64,000 nt of DNA, from the NCBI GenBank assembly GCA_900469475.1, contig UBXG01000010.1, positions 111,952 through 175,951 on the forward strand, given 5' to 3'. The notes beneath the pieces were generated by a model. That model made no database searches, was not told where the DNA came from, and saw nothing but the letters and a program-made list of their open reading frames with translations. The stretch is from Hyphomicrobiales bacterium (GTDB taxonomy: Bacteria > Pseudomonadota > Alphaproteobacteria > Rhizobiales > Rhizobiaceae). Both the position numbers and the translations under genes were made by a program. Of this stretch, positions 6,904-16,573 are shown piece by piece; the stretch's first letter is position 1; every line of letters starts with the position of its first letter.

Positions 6904-7965
6904 TTAGAAGCTGCGCTGGAAGCGGAGAACGCCAGCCCACTGGTCCTGATTGATGGAGTCCCAGTTGGTGTAGGAAACTTCCGGCGTGATCTGGAGGTTC
7001 TTGACCGGGTTCCACTTGACGTTTGCCGTCGCTGCGAAGATCTTCGAGTCGGTGTAGGCAACCTGAGCGTTAGCCTGCAGCTTTTCGTTGATCGGAACGG
7101 TGACGCCGCCCCAAACAGCCCAGTCGCCCCAGCCGATATTCTTGGCAGGGCCGGCACCGTTGGCGTTTGCGTACTTGTTCAGCTTGTCGCCATCGGTGTT
7201 CCAGCCGCCCATCAAGAAGGCCTTGAAGACGCCGAAGTCGGCATCGACGCGAGCCTTGATGGCGCCTTCTTCGACGATCGAGTCGTAACCGCCGACGATC
7301 TTGAAGCCGAAGTTGCCAGCCTTGTAACCAGCACCGGCAACAACGTCAGGGATGTAGTGGTTGGTGCTGTCTTCGCCGTTGACGCCCTTAGCGCCCGAAC
7401 CGGAATTGCTGTCTTCAACCGAGACCACAGCCGTGAAGCCGTTGCCGGCGTCGTAGTTGTAGGTCAACTGGTTGAGTTCGTACGGGCCGTCATTGACCAC
7501 GTCGTCGTTGATGACGCCGCCAGCGTAACCGATGTACGAGTTGTACTGGGAGTCAGCCTTACCGACGAGGAAACCGCCGAGGCTGATGTTTGCGAACAGC
7601 AGCTTCGTGGTGGTCGCGCCGCCATCCTGCCAGTCGAAGCGGATGACCGTGTTGGTCTTCAGCGGACCGTATTCAGTGTCGGTTGCCGTGTCGAGGCTCA
7701 GATGAGCACGCGTGTGCCACAGCGTACCGTTATGGCTGTCCGGGTTGTAGGCATCGTACCACTTGCCTTCGGTACGGACATAACCGCCGATCTTGAGGCA
7801 GGTTTCCGAGCCCGGGATGAAGAAGTAGCCAGCGCCATATGCGTCGCAGATGCGAACGTATTCCAGCGGCTCGGGCTCAGCAGCGACGATCGCGTCGGCT
7901 GCGTGAGCGCCAGAAACTGCTGCCAGGGCAGCAGCGGAGCCGAGAAGAAGGCTCTTGATGTTCAT
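6904..7965 (-). CDS. ropA: Outer-membrane porin, RopA type (Porin_2 family)
   Basis: A 353-residue alphaproteobacterial porin forming general diffusion pores in the outer membrane. It starts M-N-I-K-S-L-L-L-G-S-A-A-A-L with a Sec signal peptide cleaved near A-H-A-A-D. The mature N-terminus P-L-E-Y-V-R-I-C-D-A-Y-G is the Porin_2 signature, with a C-x(n)-C pair (I-C-D-A-Y, E-T-C-L-K-I). The chain ends in Phe (L-R-F-Q-R-S-F), the usual beta-barrel assembly signal. ATG 7965 follows GGAG; an in-frame start ten codons earlier is not used because the signal peptide begins here. A long upstream region fits a highly regulated gene. Confidence 0.95.
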   Translation of the reverse strand: MNIKSLLLGSAAALAAVSGAHAADAIVAAEPEPLEYVRICDAYGAGYFFIPGSETCLKIGGYVRTEGKWYDAYNPDSHNGTLWHTRAHLSLDTATDTEYGPLKTNTVIRFDWQDGGATTTKLLFANISLGGFLVGKADSQYNSYIGYAGGVINDDVVNDGPYELNQLTYNYDAGNGFTAVVSVEDSNSGSGAKGVNGEDSTNHYIPDVVAGAGYKAGNFGFKIVGGYDSIVEEGAIKARVDADFGVFKAFLMGGWNTDGDKLNKYANANGAGPAKNIGWGDWAVWGGVTVPINEKLQANAQVAYTDSKIFAATANVKWNPVKNLQITPEVSYTNWDSINQDQWAGVLRFQRSF

Positions 7966-8403
7966 AAAAACTCCAATCCAATATAGATTGGGCATAGGCT
8001 ATCGCGCCGAAAATCGACGTGCCCTTACCCTATCCCTGTTTAAAACCCCGACTCGGGAGAAACGGGCCCCACCCGCTTCTGGTCGCTATTAAAAGCGATT
8101 TCCTGCAAAGTTATATGATATATTTTTCTCGGGATGACTTTTTCGTGAAATTTAAGTTTCAGTTGCAAGAAAGCAACATTCAAGCACAAACATAATAAGA
8201 GCAGCATAATATTGGCTGCGTAATAGTCACTTCGAGGTACGATAGAAGGCTGTGTCCTCTTCGAATATTATTTTATGATAACATTATTTGATAATATTGC
8301 CGGCGTCCGGATATTCGAGCGCAATTGTCAATTTGACCGCCGGAGCATTACCGCCACGAGGCATATGCTCGCGATTGATATTGCGTTTCCCGTGCCGGCA
8401 GTA
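7966..8403. other. Long AT-rich intergenic region upstream of porin
   Basis: About 440 bases without a supported gene. It should hold the porin promoter and 5' leader: near the start codon the minus strand has CCAAT-CTAT-ATTGG, a small hairpin just before GGAG. The stretch 8100-8290 is strongly AT-rich compared with the rest of the window, as expected of a regulatory region or a small-RNA locus, but I cannot define a specific RNA. Confidence 0.5.
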
Positions 8404-8763
8404 TCAGGCGGGTCGCTTGGAAGCTGAGGTAAGGAGCTTGCTCAGCATTGAGCCGATCATGATGCCCCAAAGCCCGCTGGTCATGCCAACGATAATGTCT
8501 AGCGTCGAACCAAAATTCCCGTTCGCCAGGAGATGCGAAACGGAAAGCGCCAGTACGCTACCGATCATCAAAAGGCAGGTGAAAGAGGGGGATTGCGGAT
8601 AAGCGAGGCGGGCCAGCATGCCTGCGACACAGAGTGCGGCGGCGCGAAAAATGTCGAACGGATTGCCGAATGCGGCCTGCCAATTGAAATGTGCGAGCGT
8701 CACGCCGACGAGCGCCGCTATATAGGTCCAGGCAATAATCTTCAAAAACCGGTCTGATATCAT
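8404..8763 (-). CDS. Small integral membrane protein, VanZ-like
   Basis: A 119-residue protein with about four membrane segments. It begins M-I-S-D-R-F-L-K-I-I-A-W-T-Y-I-A-A-L and contains G-N-P-F-D-I-F-R-A-A-A-L, a layout like small VanZ-related proteins, but the resemblance is weak. ATG 8763 is chosen because hydrophobic protein sequence begins there and the upstream extension is basic and low quality; no clear ribosome site is seen. It stands alone and the function is unknown. Confidence 0.6.
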   Translation of the reverse strand: MISDRFLKIIAWTYIAALVGVTLAHFNWQAAFGNPFDIFRAAALCVAGMLARLAYPQSPSFTCLLMIGSVLALSVSHLLANGNFGSTLDIIVGMTSGLWGIMIGSMLSKLLTSASKRPA

Positions 8764-8971
8764 GCGGATATGATATAGCAGCGGCGGATATAAACGCCAG
8801 CCGGGCGCTGCCCAGGGGAGCGTTTGTAGATGGATACGGCGCGCACATTTTATGTGGCCTCGAAACATTCTGTTGCAGCGTGGCAGGTTTTTCAGCTTTC
8901 GATCGGCCTTCTTGTTATGCCGGGTTGGGGCGGACTGACCGAGTAATTTTCCGGTCAGCCGCCAACATTGC

Positions 8972-10534
8972 TTAGGCGTTCGATACGCTCATCGTATCCT
9001 CTTCCTCTCCCGGTTGTTCGGCATCTTCTGCGACGGCGCTTGCCGACGATCGGCCGAGGAAGGAGAAGACGACGACGGCCGTCAGAACGGTAATGCCGGT
9101 CAGGAGCCAGAGCAGCGTGCTGAAGGCGTCGCCATACCCCTGGATGAGAGCGTCGCGTCCTATTGCCGGAATACTCGATGCTGCGGCGGCCAAATTGCCT
9201 GTCACGAGCTGCTGCGCAGCGCTCGCGGCGTACGTACCTGACGATGTGCTTAGGTTCGACTGGATAAAGGCGGAGAGAACGGCGCTGACGATGGCAAGCG
9301 CGACTCCTTCGCCGGCGACGCGGGTGGTGCTGAAAATGCCGGTTGCCATGCCGGCTCGCTCCTTGGGAACAACGCTGACGGCGAGCCCATCCATCAAGCC
9401 CCAGGGCAGGCTGATGCCGACGCCGATCGTCAGCAGCGGGCCGATGAGGACAAATGGAGCCGAGCCTGCTGCAAAATGGCTGAGCCAGAAAAGGCCTGCC
9501 GCCGAGATGATGAGGCCGGTGCCGCAGATCGTTGCGGGGCTGAACCAGCGGGTGAGAAGTCCTGCAACGATCGGCAGGATGAGCAGCGGTGCCGACAGCG
9601 CGACCATCATCCGCCCGGCGGCGATCTCGCTCATGCCCTCGATGCCGACGAACCGCACGGGCAGCAGGATCAGCAAAACGACGAAGGCATAGGCGGGCGC
9701 TGCCGCCAGAAGCTGTACGCCGACGAAGCGCGGATAGCGAAAGAGGCTGAGATCCAGCATGGGCCGTTTCACGACGCGCTCGACGATGCCGAAAGCAAGG
9801 AAGAACAGTGCTGCGCCGGCCAGCAGGGCGAGGACGAGCGGATCGCTCCAGCCGGTTTCCGGCGCGCGCAGCACGCCATAGGTGAAGAGCGTCAAGGCAA
9901 GCGTGAAGCTCAGTGCGCCCGGCCAATCCAGCCCCGCCGCGTCGGGATCTTTGGATTCGCGCAGGAAGCAGGCGCCGAGGCCAAGAGCGAGCAACGCGAG
10001 GGCGACCACGAGAATGAAGATGGACGGCCAGCCGAAGGCATCGATCATCAGGCCGGACGCGATTGGCCCGAAGGCGAGACCGACGCCGAAGCTGGAGCCG
10101 ACGATGCTGAAAGCACGCATCCGCGCCGTGGCGTCGAACTCCTGCGCCAGCGAGGCCATGCCGCCGGAAAAAGCGGCGGCTGCGCCAAGGCCCTGCAGTG
10201 CCCGCAATACATCGAACCAGACGATGTTGCCGGCTAGCGCCAAGCCGGCTGAGAAGAGCGCGAAGCAGCCGACGCCAGCCAGGAAGATACGCCGTCGGCC
10301 AAAGCTGTCTGCCAGCGCGCCGGATGCCATCAGGCAGCTGCCGAAGGTCAGCATAAAGGCGTTGGTGACCCAATTGAGTGCGATCGGGCTGCCGCCGAGC
10401 GTGCGGCTGATGGCCGGTAAGGCAACAGCGGGGCCGGTGAATGTCAGCGGCATCGCCGCTGCAGCGCAGCAGACGGCGACAAGGACGAAGAATTTCTCGG
10501 TCGGACTTGCGACCTTTGTCTGGGGAGAAGTCAT
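8972..10534 (-). CDS. MFS drug efflux transporter, DHA2 (14-TMS) type
   Basis: A 520-residue multidrug transporter of the EmrB/QacA kind, with about 14 membrane segments. Motif A-like G-A-L-A-D-S-F-G-R-R-R follows segment 2, and the motif-C-like G-P-I-A-S-G segment is in the middle of the first half. Start ATG 10534 (M-T-S-P-Q-T-K) is where family sequence begins; the 29 residues before it in the open frame are poor. The last 25 residues are acidic and cytoplasmic. A LysR regulator is transcribed divergently 180 bases away and probably controls it. The substrate is unknown. Confidence 0.88.
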   Translation of the reverse strand: MTSPQTKVASPTEKFFVLVAVCCAAAAMPLTFTGPAVALPAISRTLGGSPIALNWVTNAFMLTFGSCLMASGALADSFGRRRIFLAGVGCFALFSAGLALAGNIVWFDVLRALQGLGAAAAFSGGMASLAQEFDATARMRAFSIVGSSFGVGLAFGPIASGLMIDAFGWPSIFILVVALALLALGLGACFLRESKDPDAAGLDWPGALSFTLALTLFTYGVLRAPETGWSDPLVLALLAGAALFFLAFGIVERVVKRPMLDLSLFRYPRFVGVQLLAAAPAYAFVVLLILLPVRFVGIEGMSEIAAGRMMVALSAPLLILPIVAGLLTRWFSPATICGTGLIISAAGLFWLSHFAAGSAPFVLIGPLLTIGVGISLPWGLMDGLAVSVVPKERAGMATGIFSTTRVAGEGVALAIVSAVLSAFIQSNLSTSSGTYAASAAQQLVTGNLAAAASSIPAIGRDALIQGYGDAFSTLLWLLTGITVLTAVVVFSFLGRSSASAVAEDAEQPGEEEDTMSVSNA

Positions 10535-10714
10535 CGGATTACCGTGAGGTTTGAGCAAAGGGGAAGTGGCGGGCAATCCTGGGAGTGGTGCTGGCCAAAG
10601 GCCGGCGCCCGCGCGCTTCAAATGACTCGGGCAGGATATATTTGCTGTAATCGGATGATAATTGCGTTAGTTTTCCATATATACCGGAATAAAACTCTCG
10701 AATGGAATGCGCGC

Positions 10715-11638
10715 ATGGATCGTTTGAGCGGCCTGACGGCCTTTGTTCGCACTGCGGATCTCGGCAGCTTTGCCGCTGCTGGACGCGTGCTCGACCTTTC
10801 GGCATCCGCCGTCGGCAAGGCGGTCAGCAATCTGGAGCATCAGCTTGGCGTCCGGCTGCTGCAGCGCTCCACACGCAGCATCCGGCTGACGGAGGAGGGG
10901 CGTCTCTTTCACGAACGCTGCCGGCGGGTGCTCGACGATCTCGAGGATGCGCAGGCCTCGCTTGCGCAGGCGGTTGCCGTGCCACGCGGGCGTTTGCGCG
11001 TCAGTGTGCCGATCGTCAGCTATCACTTCCTCTTGCCCGTCGTGCCGGAATTCGTGGCCCGTTATCCCGAGGTTGAGCTCGACATCGATTTCAACGACCG
11101 TATCGTCGATATGATCGAGGAGGGGGTTGATGTTGCGATCCGCAGCGGCGACCTGCCGGATTCCCGGCTGATATCGCGCACCTTGCGTCCGTTTCAGATG
11201 TTGCTCTGCGCCGCGCCCAGCTATCTCGAACGCTTCGGTATTCCCGGTTGCCCGCGTGATCTCAACGAGCATCTGGCTGTCAGGTTTCGCTTTCCCAACA
11301 GCGGCAAGCTGCAGGATTGGCCGCTGACGATGCCCGAAGGCGAGCCGGATCTGCGCATGCGAACGGCCTTCTCCTGCAACAATATGGAGGCGGTGCGCGG
11401 CGCGACCGTTGCCGGCCTCGGCATCGGCTGCATGCCGGATTTCCTCGTGCGCAGTACGCTTGCGGAAGGAAAGCTCAGAACCGTTCTCGATGATTTTATC
11501 GACGAACCCGGCCATTTTCATCTGCTTTGGCCGTCCAATCGCCATATGTCGCCCAAGGTTCGGGTTTTTGTCGATTTTCTGAGCGAGCGGTTGTTTGCAA
11601 GGAGCTGTGATGATTTGCCGGCGACGACCGCTGCCTGA
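10715..11638 (+). CDS. LysR-family transcriptional regulator
   Basis: A 307-residue LysR protein. The N-terminal winged helix-turn-helix covers residues 1-60 (F-V-R-T-A-D-L-G-S-F-A-A-A-G, then S-A-S-A-V-G-K-A-V-S-N-L-E), followed by the R-L-L-Q-R-S-T-R-S-I-R-L-T segment and a periplasmic-binding-protein-like effector domain. ATG 10715 begins the canonical M-D-R-L-S-G-L-T-A-F. It is divergent from the MFS efflux gene, the classic layout for a LysR activator or repressor of the neighbouring pump. It resembles the AaeR/DmlR-like subgroup in which M-D-R starts are common. Confidence 0.92.
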   Translation: MDRLSGLTAFVRTADLGSFAAAGRVLDLSASAVGKAVSNLEHQLGVRLLQRSTRSIRLTEEGRLFHERCRRVLDDLEDAQASLAQAVAVPRGRLRVSVPIVSYHFLLPVVPEFVARYPEVELDIDFNDRIVDMIEEGVDVAIRSGDLPDSRLISRTLRPFQMLLCAAPSYLERFGIPGCPRDLNEHLAVRFRFPNSGKLQDWPLTMPEGEPDLRMRTAFSCNNMEAVRGATVAGLGIGCMPDFLVRSTLAEGKLRTVLDDFIDEPGHFHLLWPSNRHMSPKVRVFVDFLSERLFARSCDDLPATTAA

Positions 11639-11803
11639 GACACAGATCATCGTATCGGCTTGAGGTCCGCGTGCCTGCCAAGCGAGATAATTTCAGAATT
11701 GCTCGGGAGGCAGTTGTCGCGGGAGCTCGAGTTTGCGACGGTGTTTGCTCATATGCAGACTTGCCGCACGATCGGTCTGCAATCGCTAACTTTGGAAATC
11801 ACG

Positions 11804-12862
11804 ATGAGCCGCTTCTGGAGCCCTATTGTTCATTCCTTGATCCCCTATGTCGCCGGCGAGCAGCCGGCCACCGGCGGAATAATCAAGCTCAACACCAATG
11901 AGAGCCCTTACGGTCCTTCACCGCTTGCCCTGGAGGCGATCTCGAAGGCTACATCCGACACACTGCGGCTCTATCCGGATCCAACGGCGCGGGAGTTGCG
12001 TGTTACAATCGCCGAGAGTTTCGGGCTCGACAAGGACGAGGTCTTCGTCGGCAATGGATCGGACGAGGTTTTGGCCCACACGTTCCAGGCGCTGCTGAAC
12101 CATGATGAGCCCTTGCTTTTCCCCGACATCAGCTACAGCTTCTATCCGACCTATTGCCGCCTCTTCGGCGTGGCGTACCGGCAAGTTCCGGTCGATGCCG
12201 AAATGCGGGTCCGCCTCGAGGATTATCGCCAGCCCTGCGGTGCAATCATTCTGCCCAATCCCAATGCGCCGACAGGCATCGGCCTACCTCTGACTGATAT
12301 TAAAACTCTTCTTAGGGATCATCCCGATCAGGTCGTCGTCATCGACGAGGCCTATGTCGATTTCGGCGGCGAGAGCGCGGTTCCACTTGTCCGGACATAT
12401 CCGAACCTCTTGGTAATTCAGACCCTGTCGAAGTCGCGCGGGCTTGCCGGCCTGCGTGTCGGCTTCGCTGTCGGGCAACGGCCGCTGATCGAGGCACTGG
12501 AAAGGGTCAAGGACAGCTTCAATTCCTATCCTCTCGATCGGCTTGCGCAGGCAGGTGCGGTAGCGGCCTGGAAGGATCGGGACTGGTTCGAACGCCATCG
12601 CGCCATGATCATCGCCAGCCGGGAACGGCTGGCCGCCGAACTCGGAGATCTGGGCTTTCACGTTCTGCCCTCATCCGCCAATTTTCTGTTCGCGCGGCAT
12701 CCGAGCAGGCCGGGTGTGGAACTGGCGGCAGAGCTTCGGAGCAGGAACATTCTGGTAAGACGGTTTTCCGCCGAGCGTATCGACGACTTCCTGCGCATCA
12801 CGATTGGAACGGATGAGGAGTGCGACCGCCTGGTGGCGGCTCTCGGCGAGATATTGCAGTGA
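11804..12862 (+). CDS. hisC: Histidinol-phosphate aminotransferase
   Basis: A 352-residue class I/II PLP-dependent aminotransferase acting in histidine synthesis. [23 protein letters not shown] and N-P-N-A-P-T-G are HisC signatures; the PLP lysine is residue 210 in [17 protein letters not shown] 11804 follows GGAAA. It is not in a his operon; rhizobia often carry several HisC paralogues, some acting on aromatic amino acids. A strong shared terminator follows. Confidence 0.9.
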   Translation: MSRFWSPIVHSLIPYVAGEQPATGGIIKLNTNESPYGPSPLALEAISKATSDTLRLYPDPTARELRVTIAESFGLDKDEVFVGNGSDEVLAHTFQALLNHDEPLLFPDISYSFYPTYCRLFGVAYRQVPVDAEMRVRLEDYRQPCGAIILPNPNAPTGIGLPLTDIKTLLRDHPDQVVVIDEAYVDFGGESAVPLVRTYPNLLVIQTLSKSRGLAGLRVGFAVGQRPLIEALERVKDSFNSYPLDRLAQAGAVAAWKDRDWFERHRAMIIASRERLAAELGDLGFHVLPSSANFLFARHPSRPGVELAAELRSRNILVRRFSAERIDDFLRITIGTDEECDRLVAALGEILQ

Positions 12863-12954
12863 CACTGGCAGCTCGAAGGATTGCTTCAAGACGGTCAAAA
12901 AAGAACGAGTGGCCTCTACCGTGGCCGCAATGGTGCCACTAAGCAGCAAATGAA

Positions 12955-12984
12955 AAAGGCGGCGGAGCCGAGCCCGCCGCCTTT
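12955..12984. terminator. Bidirectional terminator between hisC and cysN
   Basis: AAAGGCGGCGG pairs perfectly with CCGCCGCCTTT (11 pairs) around an eight-base loop. T-rich stretches follow on both strands (CTTTT on plus, TTTTTCATTT reading minus). It serves the convergent hisC and cysN transcripts. Confidence 0.9.
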
Positions 12985-13004
12985 CTTTTCAGATGCAATA
13001 GCGA

Positions 13005-14495
13005 TCAGATGTCGCTTGCGGCGTTCGCCCAGATTTCCGCGGCCTGTGCTGCGGTCACCCGACGCACATCCGTTTCATCGCGGCGGCTGGCGAAGAGTTC
13101 GCTTGCCATGATCTGCTCGGCGAGATCGGCGGGCAGGGACAGGAGAACGCGCTGGCCATCCTTGTGAATGCCGCCGACATCGGAACGCTTGCCGGTGATC
13201 ATGCCGCCCGCAACCGTGTTGTTGCTTTCCGGATCGATCAGGATGAAGGAGCCGGTCGAGCGGTTCTGCTCATAGGGATCGAAGATGGCGCTCTCATCAA
13301 AGGTCAGGCGAACCTTGCCGATCGCGTTCATCCACAGCGCCTGCGCCGGAGCCCATGCGCCGGTCTTCAGCTCAAGCTGGGCGATCGGCTGCACCTGCAC
13401 GCGCTGGCGGCGGCTGCCGCTCTTCAACCAGTAGCGCTTGCCAGGCTCGATGCCTTCCGGCTGCAGCGCGACGATTTGCGCGTCGAAGGAGAGGCCGGTC
13501 TGCGGCTGGCTGTCGATGGCGACGATCATGTCGCCGCGCGATACGTCGACCTGGCGGTCAAGAACGAGCGTGATGGCATCGCCGGCGACCGCCGCGTTGC
13601 GCACGAGATCGAAGGTGACGATCTTCGAGACATTGGCGACCATACCCGACGGCAGGATCATGACGCTGTCGCCCGGCTTCACCGAGCCGCCAGCGACCGT
13701 GCCCTGATAGCCGCGGAAGCTTTCGCCGGGGCGGGAGACGCGCTGCACCGAAAGGCGGAAGCCGACCGTCTGCGCCGAGCGAACAGTCGCCAGTTCCAGC
13801 GTCTCGACCAGAGTCGGGCCGGTGTACCACGGCATGGCGGCCTGGGCGGAATAGACGACGTTTTCACCCTTCAGCGCCGACATCGGAATGGCGGTGATCT
13901 GCTTGACGCCGAGCGACAGTGCGAATTCGCGGAAGTCGTTGGAGATCTTCTCGAAGCCGGCGCGGTCGTAGTTCGTCAGATCGATCTTGTTGACGGCGAG
14001 CACGAACTGCTTGATGCCGAGCAGCGACGCGATCGTCGCATGGCGGCGGGTCTGCTCGAGGATGCCCATGCGCGCATCGACCAGCAGCACGGCGAGATCA
14101 GCCGTCGAAGCGCCAGTTGCCATGTTGCGCGTATATTGCTCGTGGCCGGGCGTATCCGCGACGATGAAGGAGCGCTTGTCGGTCGAGAAATAGCGATAGG
14201 CGACATCGATGGTGATGCCCTGTTCGCGCTCGGCCTGCAGACCGTCGAGCAGCAGTGCAAAGTCGGGGAGGCCGAGATCGTTCTGCTTGCCGGTGGAATC
14301 GCGCTGAAGGGTGGCCGCCTGGTCTTCCTTGACCGCCTTGGTATCCCAGAGGAGACGGCCGATCAGCGTCGATTTGCCGTCATCGACGCTGCCGCAGGTA
14401 ATCAGGCGAAGCGGGCGCGAATCGCGGAGAGCCTTGGCCGTTTCGGCAGCAGGCCCGACAGCGGGAATTGTGACGACGTTTGCGTTGACAGTCAT
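13005..14495 (-). CDS. cysN: Sulfate adenylyltransferase subunit 1 (GTPase subunit)
   Basis: A 496-residue GTP-driven subunit of ATP sulfurylase, making APS from sulfate and ATP with CysD. EF-Tu-like GTPase motifs are G-S-V-D-D-G-K-S-T (P-loop), D-T-P-G-H-E-Q-Y-T and N-K-I-D-L, followed by two beta-barrel domains. There is no C-terminal APS kinase domain, so it is CysN and not a NodQ/CysNC fusion. ATG 14495 lies one base after the cysD stop, so the two subunits are made from one mRNA. Order on the minus strand is cysH, cysD, cysN. Confidence 0.95.
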   Translation of the reverse strand: MTVNANVVTIPAVGPAAETAKALRDSRPLRLITCGSVDDGKSTLIGRLLWDTKAVKEDQAATLQRDSTGKQNDLGLPDFALLLDGLQAEREQGITIDVAYRYFSTDKRSFIVADTPGHEQYTRNMATGASTADLAVLLVDARMGILEQTRRHATIASLLGIKQFVLAVNKIDLTNYDRAGFEKISNDFREFALSLGVKQITAIPMSALKGENVVYSAQAAMPWYTGPTLVETLELATVRSAQTVGFRLSVQRVSRPGESFRGYQGTVAGGSVKPGDSVMILPSGMVANVSKIVTFDLVRNAAVAGDAITLVLDRQVDVSRGDMIVAIDSQPQTGLSFDAQIVALQPEGIEPGKRYWLKSGSRRQRVQVQPIAQLELKTGAWAPAQALWMNAIGKVRLTFDESAIFDPYEQNRSTGSFILIDPESNNTVAGGMITGKRSDVGGIHKDGQRVLLSLPADLAEQIMASELFASRRDETDVRRVTAAQAAEIWANAASDI

Positions 14496-14496
14496 C

Positions 14497-15450
14497 TCAG
14501 AAATATCCTTCGCGCTTCTTCTTTTCCATGGAGCCGGACTGGTCGCGATCGATGGCGCGGCCCTGACGTTCGGAAACCGTGGCGATTTCCAGCTCTGCAA
14601 TGATCTCTTCAAGGGTCGTGGCGGTGGAGCGGATGGCTCCCGTCAGCGGGAAGCAGCCAAGGGTGCGGAAGCGGATGAGCTCCTCGCGCTTGGTCTCGCC
14701 GGGCAGCAGCTCCAGCCGAGGGTCGGCCGCCATGATCATCATGCCGTCACGCTCGACGATTGGGCGCTTCGCCGCGAAATAGAGCGGCACGATCGGAATC
14801 TCCTCGGCCTGGATGTAGCGCCAGATATCGACTTCCGTCCAATTGGAGAGCGGGAAAACGCGAACGCTTTCGCCCTTGCGGATCTGGCCGTTGTAGATGT
14901 TCCACAGTTCCGGGCGCTGGTTGCGGGGGTCCCAGCGATGATCCGGCGTGCGGAAGGAATAGATGCGCTCCTTGGCGCGCGAGGCTTCCTCGTCGCGGCG
15001 CGCGCCGCCGAAAGCGGCATCGAATTGCCCTGCGTCCAGCGCATGACGCAGCGCTTCCGTCTTCATGATATCGGTGTAGCGCGCCGAGCCATAGGTGAAG
15101 GGCGTGATGTTCTCCGCCTTGCCACGCGGATTGATGTGCTCGATCAGGTCGAGATCATACTTCTTCACGATCTCGTCGCGGAAGGTGATCATCTCGGCGA
15201 ATTTCCAGCCGGTGTTCACGTGCAGCAGCGGGAAGGGGACGCGGCCGGGATAGAAGGCCTTGCGTGCTAGATGCAGCAGCACCGACGAGTCCTTGCCGAT
15301 CGAATAGAGCATCACGGGACGCTCGAATTCGGCGGCGACCTCGCGGAAAATATGGATCGCCTCGTTTTCCAGCGCTTTCAGATGCGGATCGAGCGGCGGC
15401 TTGACGCTTTGCGGATTGGAGATTTCCGTATCCGGACGGCTATCGGGCAT
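14497..15450 (-). CDS. cysD: Sulfate adenylyltransferase subunit 2
   Basis: The 317-residue catalytic subunit of ATP sulfurylase, a PP-loop enzyme: [13 protein letters not shown] is the adenylate-binding loop, with the family's later segments G-G-A-R-R-D-E-E and [13 protein letters not shown] choose ATG 15450, with GGAG eight bases upstream, over a start seven codons earlier. About 125 bases separate it from cysH, with no gene between, so one transcript from cysH through cysN is likely. Confidence 0.95.
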   Translation of the reverse strand: MPDSRPDTEISNPQSVKPPLDPHLKALENEAIHIFREVAAEFERPVMLYSIGKDSSVLLHLARKAFYPGRVPFPLLHVNTGWKFAEMITFRDEIVKKYDLDLIEHINPRGKAENITPFTYGSARYTDIMKTEALRHALDAGQFDAAFGGARRDEEASRAKERIYSFRTPDHRWDPRNQRPELWNIYNGQIRKGESVRVFPLSNWTEVDIWRYIQAEEIPIVPLYFAAKRPIVERDGMMIMAADPRLELLPGETKREELIRFRTLGCFPLTGAIRSTATTLEEIIAELEIATVSERQGRAIDRDQSGSMEKKKREGYF

Positions 15451-15576
15451 TGATGACTCCAGAACTTTCAAATGTCCCGACCGGAATTTGGTCGGAAAGA
15501 ATAGATGCGTTGGTTCCCAGTTGATCGGCGGCGTAGGGGACGCGCTTGGGATCGATGCCGGGATCCGGCGGGTGGT

Positions 15577-16314
15577 TCATTGTGTTGCGGCAGCGCCTTC
15601 TTCGTGGACATGCAGGCCGCATTCGCGCTTTTCGTCGTTTTCCCACCACCAGCGGCCGGCGCGTTCAGGCTCGCCGGGCTTGATGGCGCGGGTGCAGGGC
15701 TCGCAGCCGATCGAGGGATAGCCTCGTGCATGCAGCGGGTTTACCGGCACGCTGTTGTTGGCGACGTAAGCGCGGATCACATCGATATCCCAATCGGCAA
15801 GCGGATTGATCTTGATCAGGTTGCGCTCAGGATCGAATTCGGCGAAGGGCGTATCGGCGCGGTTGGCGGCCTGGCCGCGGCGCAGGCCGGTGATCCAGAT
15901 GCTGGCGCCCGAAAGTGCCCTTGCAAGCGGCTTCAGCTTGCGCACGCCACAACAGGCATGCCTGGCTTCGACGCTCTCATAGAAACCGTTCAGACCGTAT
16001 TTTTCCGCATAGGCGTCGATATCGGCCTGCTCCGGCTCGTAGCGGACGATCTTGATATCATATTGGCTTTCCGTCTCGTCGATCAGGGCGAGCGTTTCCG
16101 GGAAGAGGCGACCGGTCTGCAGGGTCGCCACCTCGATCGGCAGGCGGTGATTACCGATCTCCGCCGTGATCACCTGATCCTCTATCCCGAGCGATGTCGT
16201 GAACACGGCACGGCCACCGAGCCCGGCCACGAGAGATAGACGGCCGGCAAGATCGAGCGATGCAAGCTGGCTGTTGAGCGTCGCGGCATCTTCAATAAGG
16301 GTAATGGCAGTCAT
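15577..16314 (-). CDS. cysH: Adenylyl-sulfate (APS) reductase, 4Fe-4S type
   Basis: A 245-residue thioredoxin-dependent reductase giving sulfite. The paired cysteines of assimilatory APS reductases are present: H-A-C-C-G-V-R-K and G-C-E-P-C-T, expected to bind a [4Fe-4S] cluster, plus the catalytic E-C-G-L-H near the C-terminus. PAPS reductases of the enterobacterial type lack the cluster cysteines, so APS is the likely substrate, consistent with no APS kinase nearby. It is the first gene of the cysHDN group, divergent from an Rrf2 regulator, and has a long structured 5' region. Confidence 0.94.
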   Translation of the reverse strand: MTAITLIEDAATLNSQLASLDLAGRLSLVAGLGGRAVFTTSLGIEDQVITAEIGNHRLPIEVATLQTGRLFPETLALIDETESQYDIKIVRYEPEQADIDAYAEKYGLNGFYESVEARHACCGVRKLKPLARALSGASIWITGLRRGQAANRADTPFAEFDPERNLIKINPLADWDIDVIRAYVANNSVPVNPLHARGYPSIGCEPCTRAIKPGEPERAGRWWWENDEKRECGLHVHEEGAAATQ

Positions 16315-16471
16315 GGGGGATCCTGTCCTGATGTTGCCGGGAGTATCGCAGTTCGCAACGGCAGCGGACAGAAAAATAGATTTCGAAAGGGAGCGGCTGG
16401 AGAGTAAATATCTCCATGAAGCAGCGCCGATAAGGAAAAGCGACCGCCTCGGCTCCTAACCAAGGCGATTT

Positions 16472-16528
16472 GCCACCGATGGTGGCCCTTCGGAAGCACT
16501 TGATATGGCTCGCCATGTTTAAGTGCTT
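16472..16528 (-). promoter_or_regulatory. Two consecutive hairpins in the cysH 5' leader
   Basis: In mRNA sense, AAGCACTT and AAGTGCTT arms (16494-16528) enclose an inner ATGGC/GCCAT stem. This is followed by GCCACC-ATC-GGTGGC (16472-16486), a perfect six-pair hairpin. Both lie between the likely promoter and cysH. I do not recognise a named riboswitch. Confidence 0.45.
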
Positions 16529-16543
16529 GCTTTAATGTCTATA

Positions 16544-16573
16544 GAAATAGTAGAGTTACACATAGCTTGTCAA
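16544..16573 (-). promoter_or_regulatory. Candidate cysH promoter
   Basis: On the minus strand TTGACA (16568-16573) is followed after 18 bases by TATTTC (16544-16549). The -35 is perfect and the -10 weak, as expected for an activated or repressible promoter. Confidence 0.4.

Noticed and set aside
8288..8602. A 104-codon plus-strand frame upstream of and opposite the VanZ-like gene
   Set aside because: No ribosome site, mixed composition, and it overlaps a better supported membrane protein.
13164..14603. Long plus-strand open frame opposite cysN (479 codons)
   Set aside because: Its protein is low complexity and unlike any family, while the minus strand encodes an unmistakable CysN. It is a GC-rich shadow.
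16292..16516. Minus-strand frame overlapping the cysH start, with C-R-C codons near its end, possibly a cysteine leader peptide
   Set aside because: Few Cys codons, no terminator hairpin beyond it, and a long overlap with cysH. Kept only as a note.
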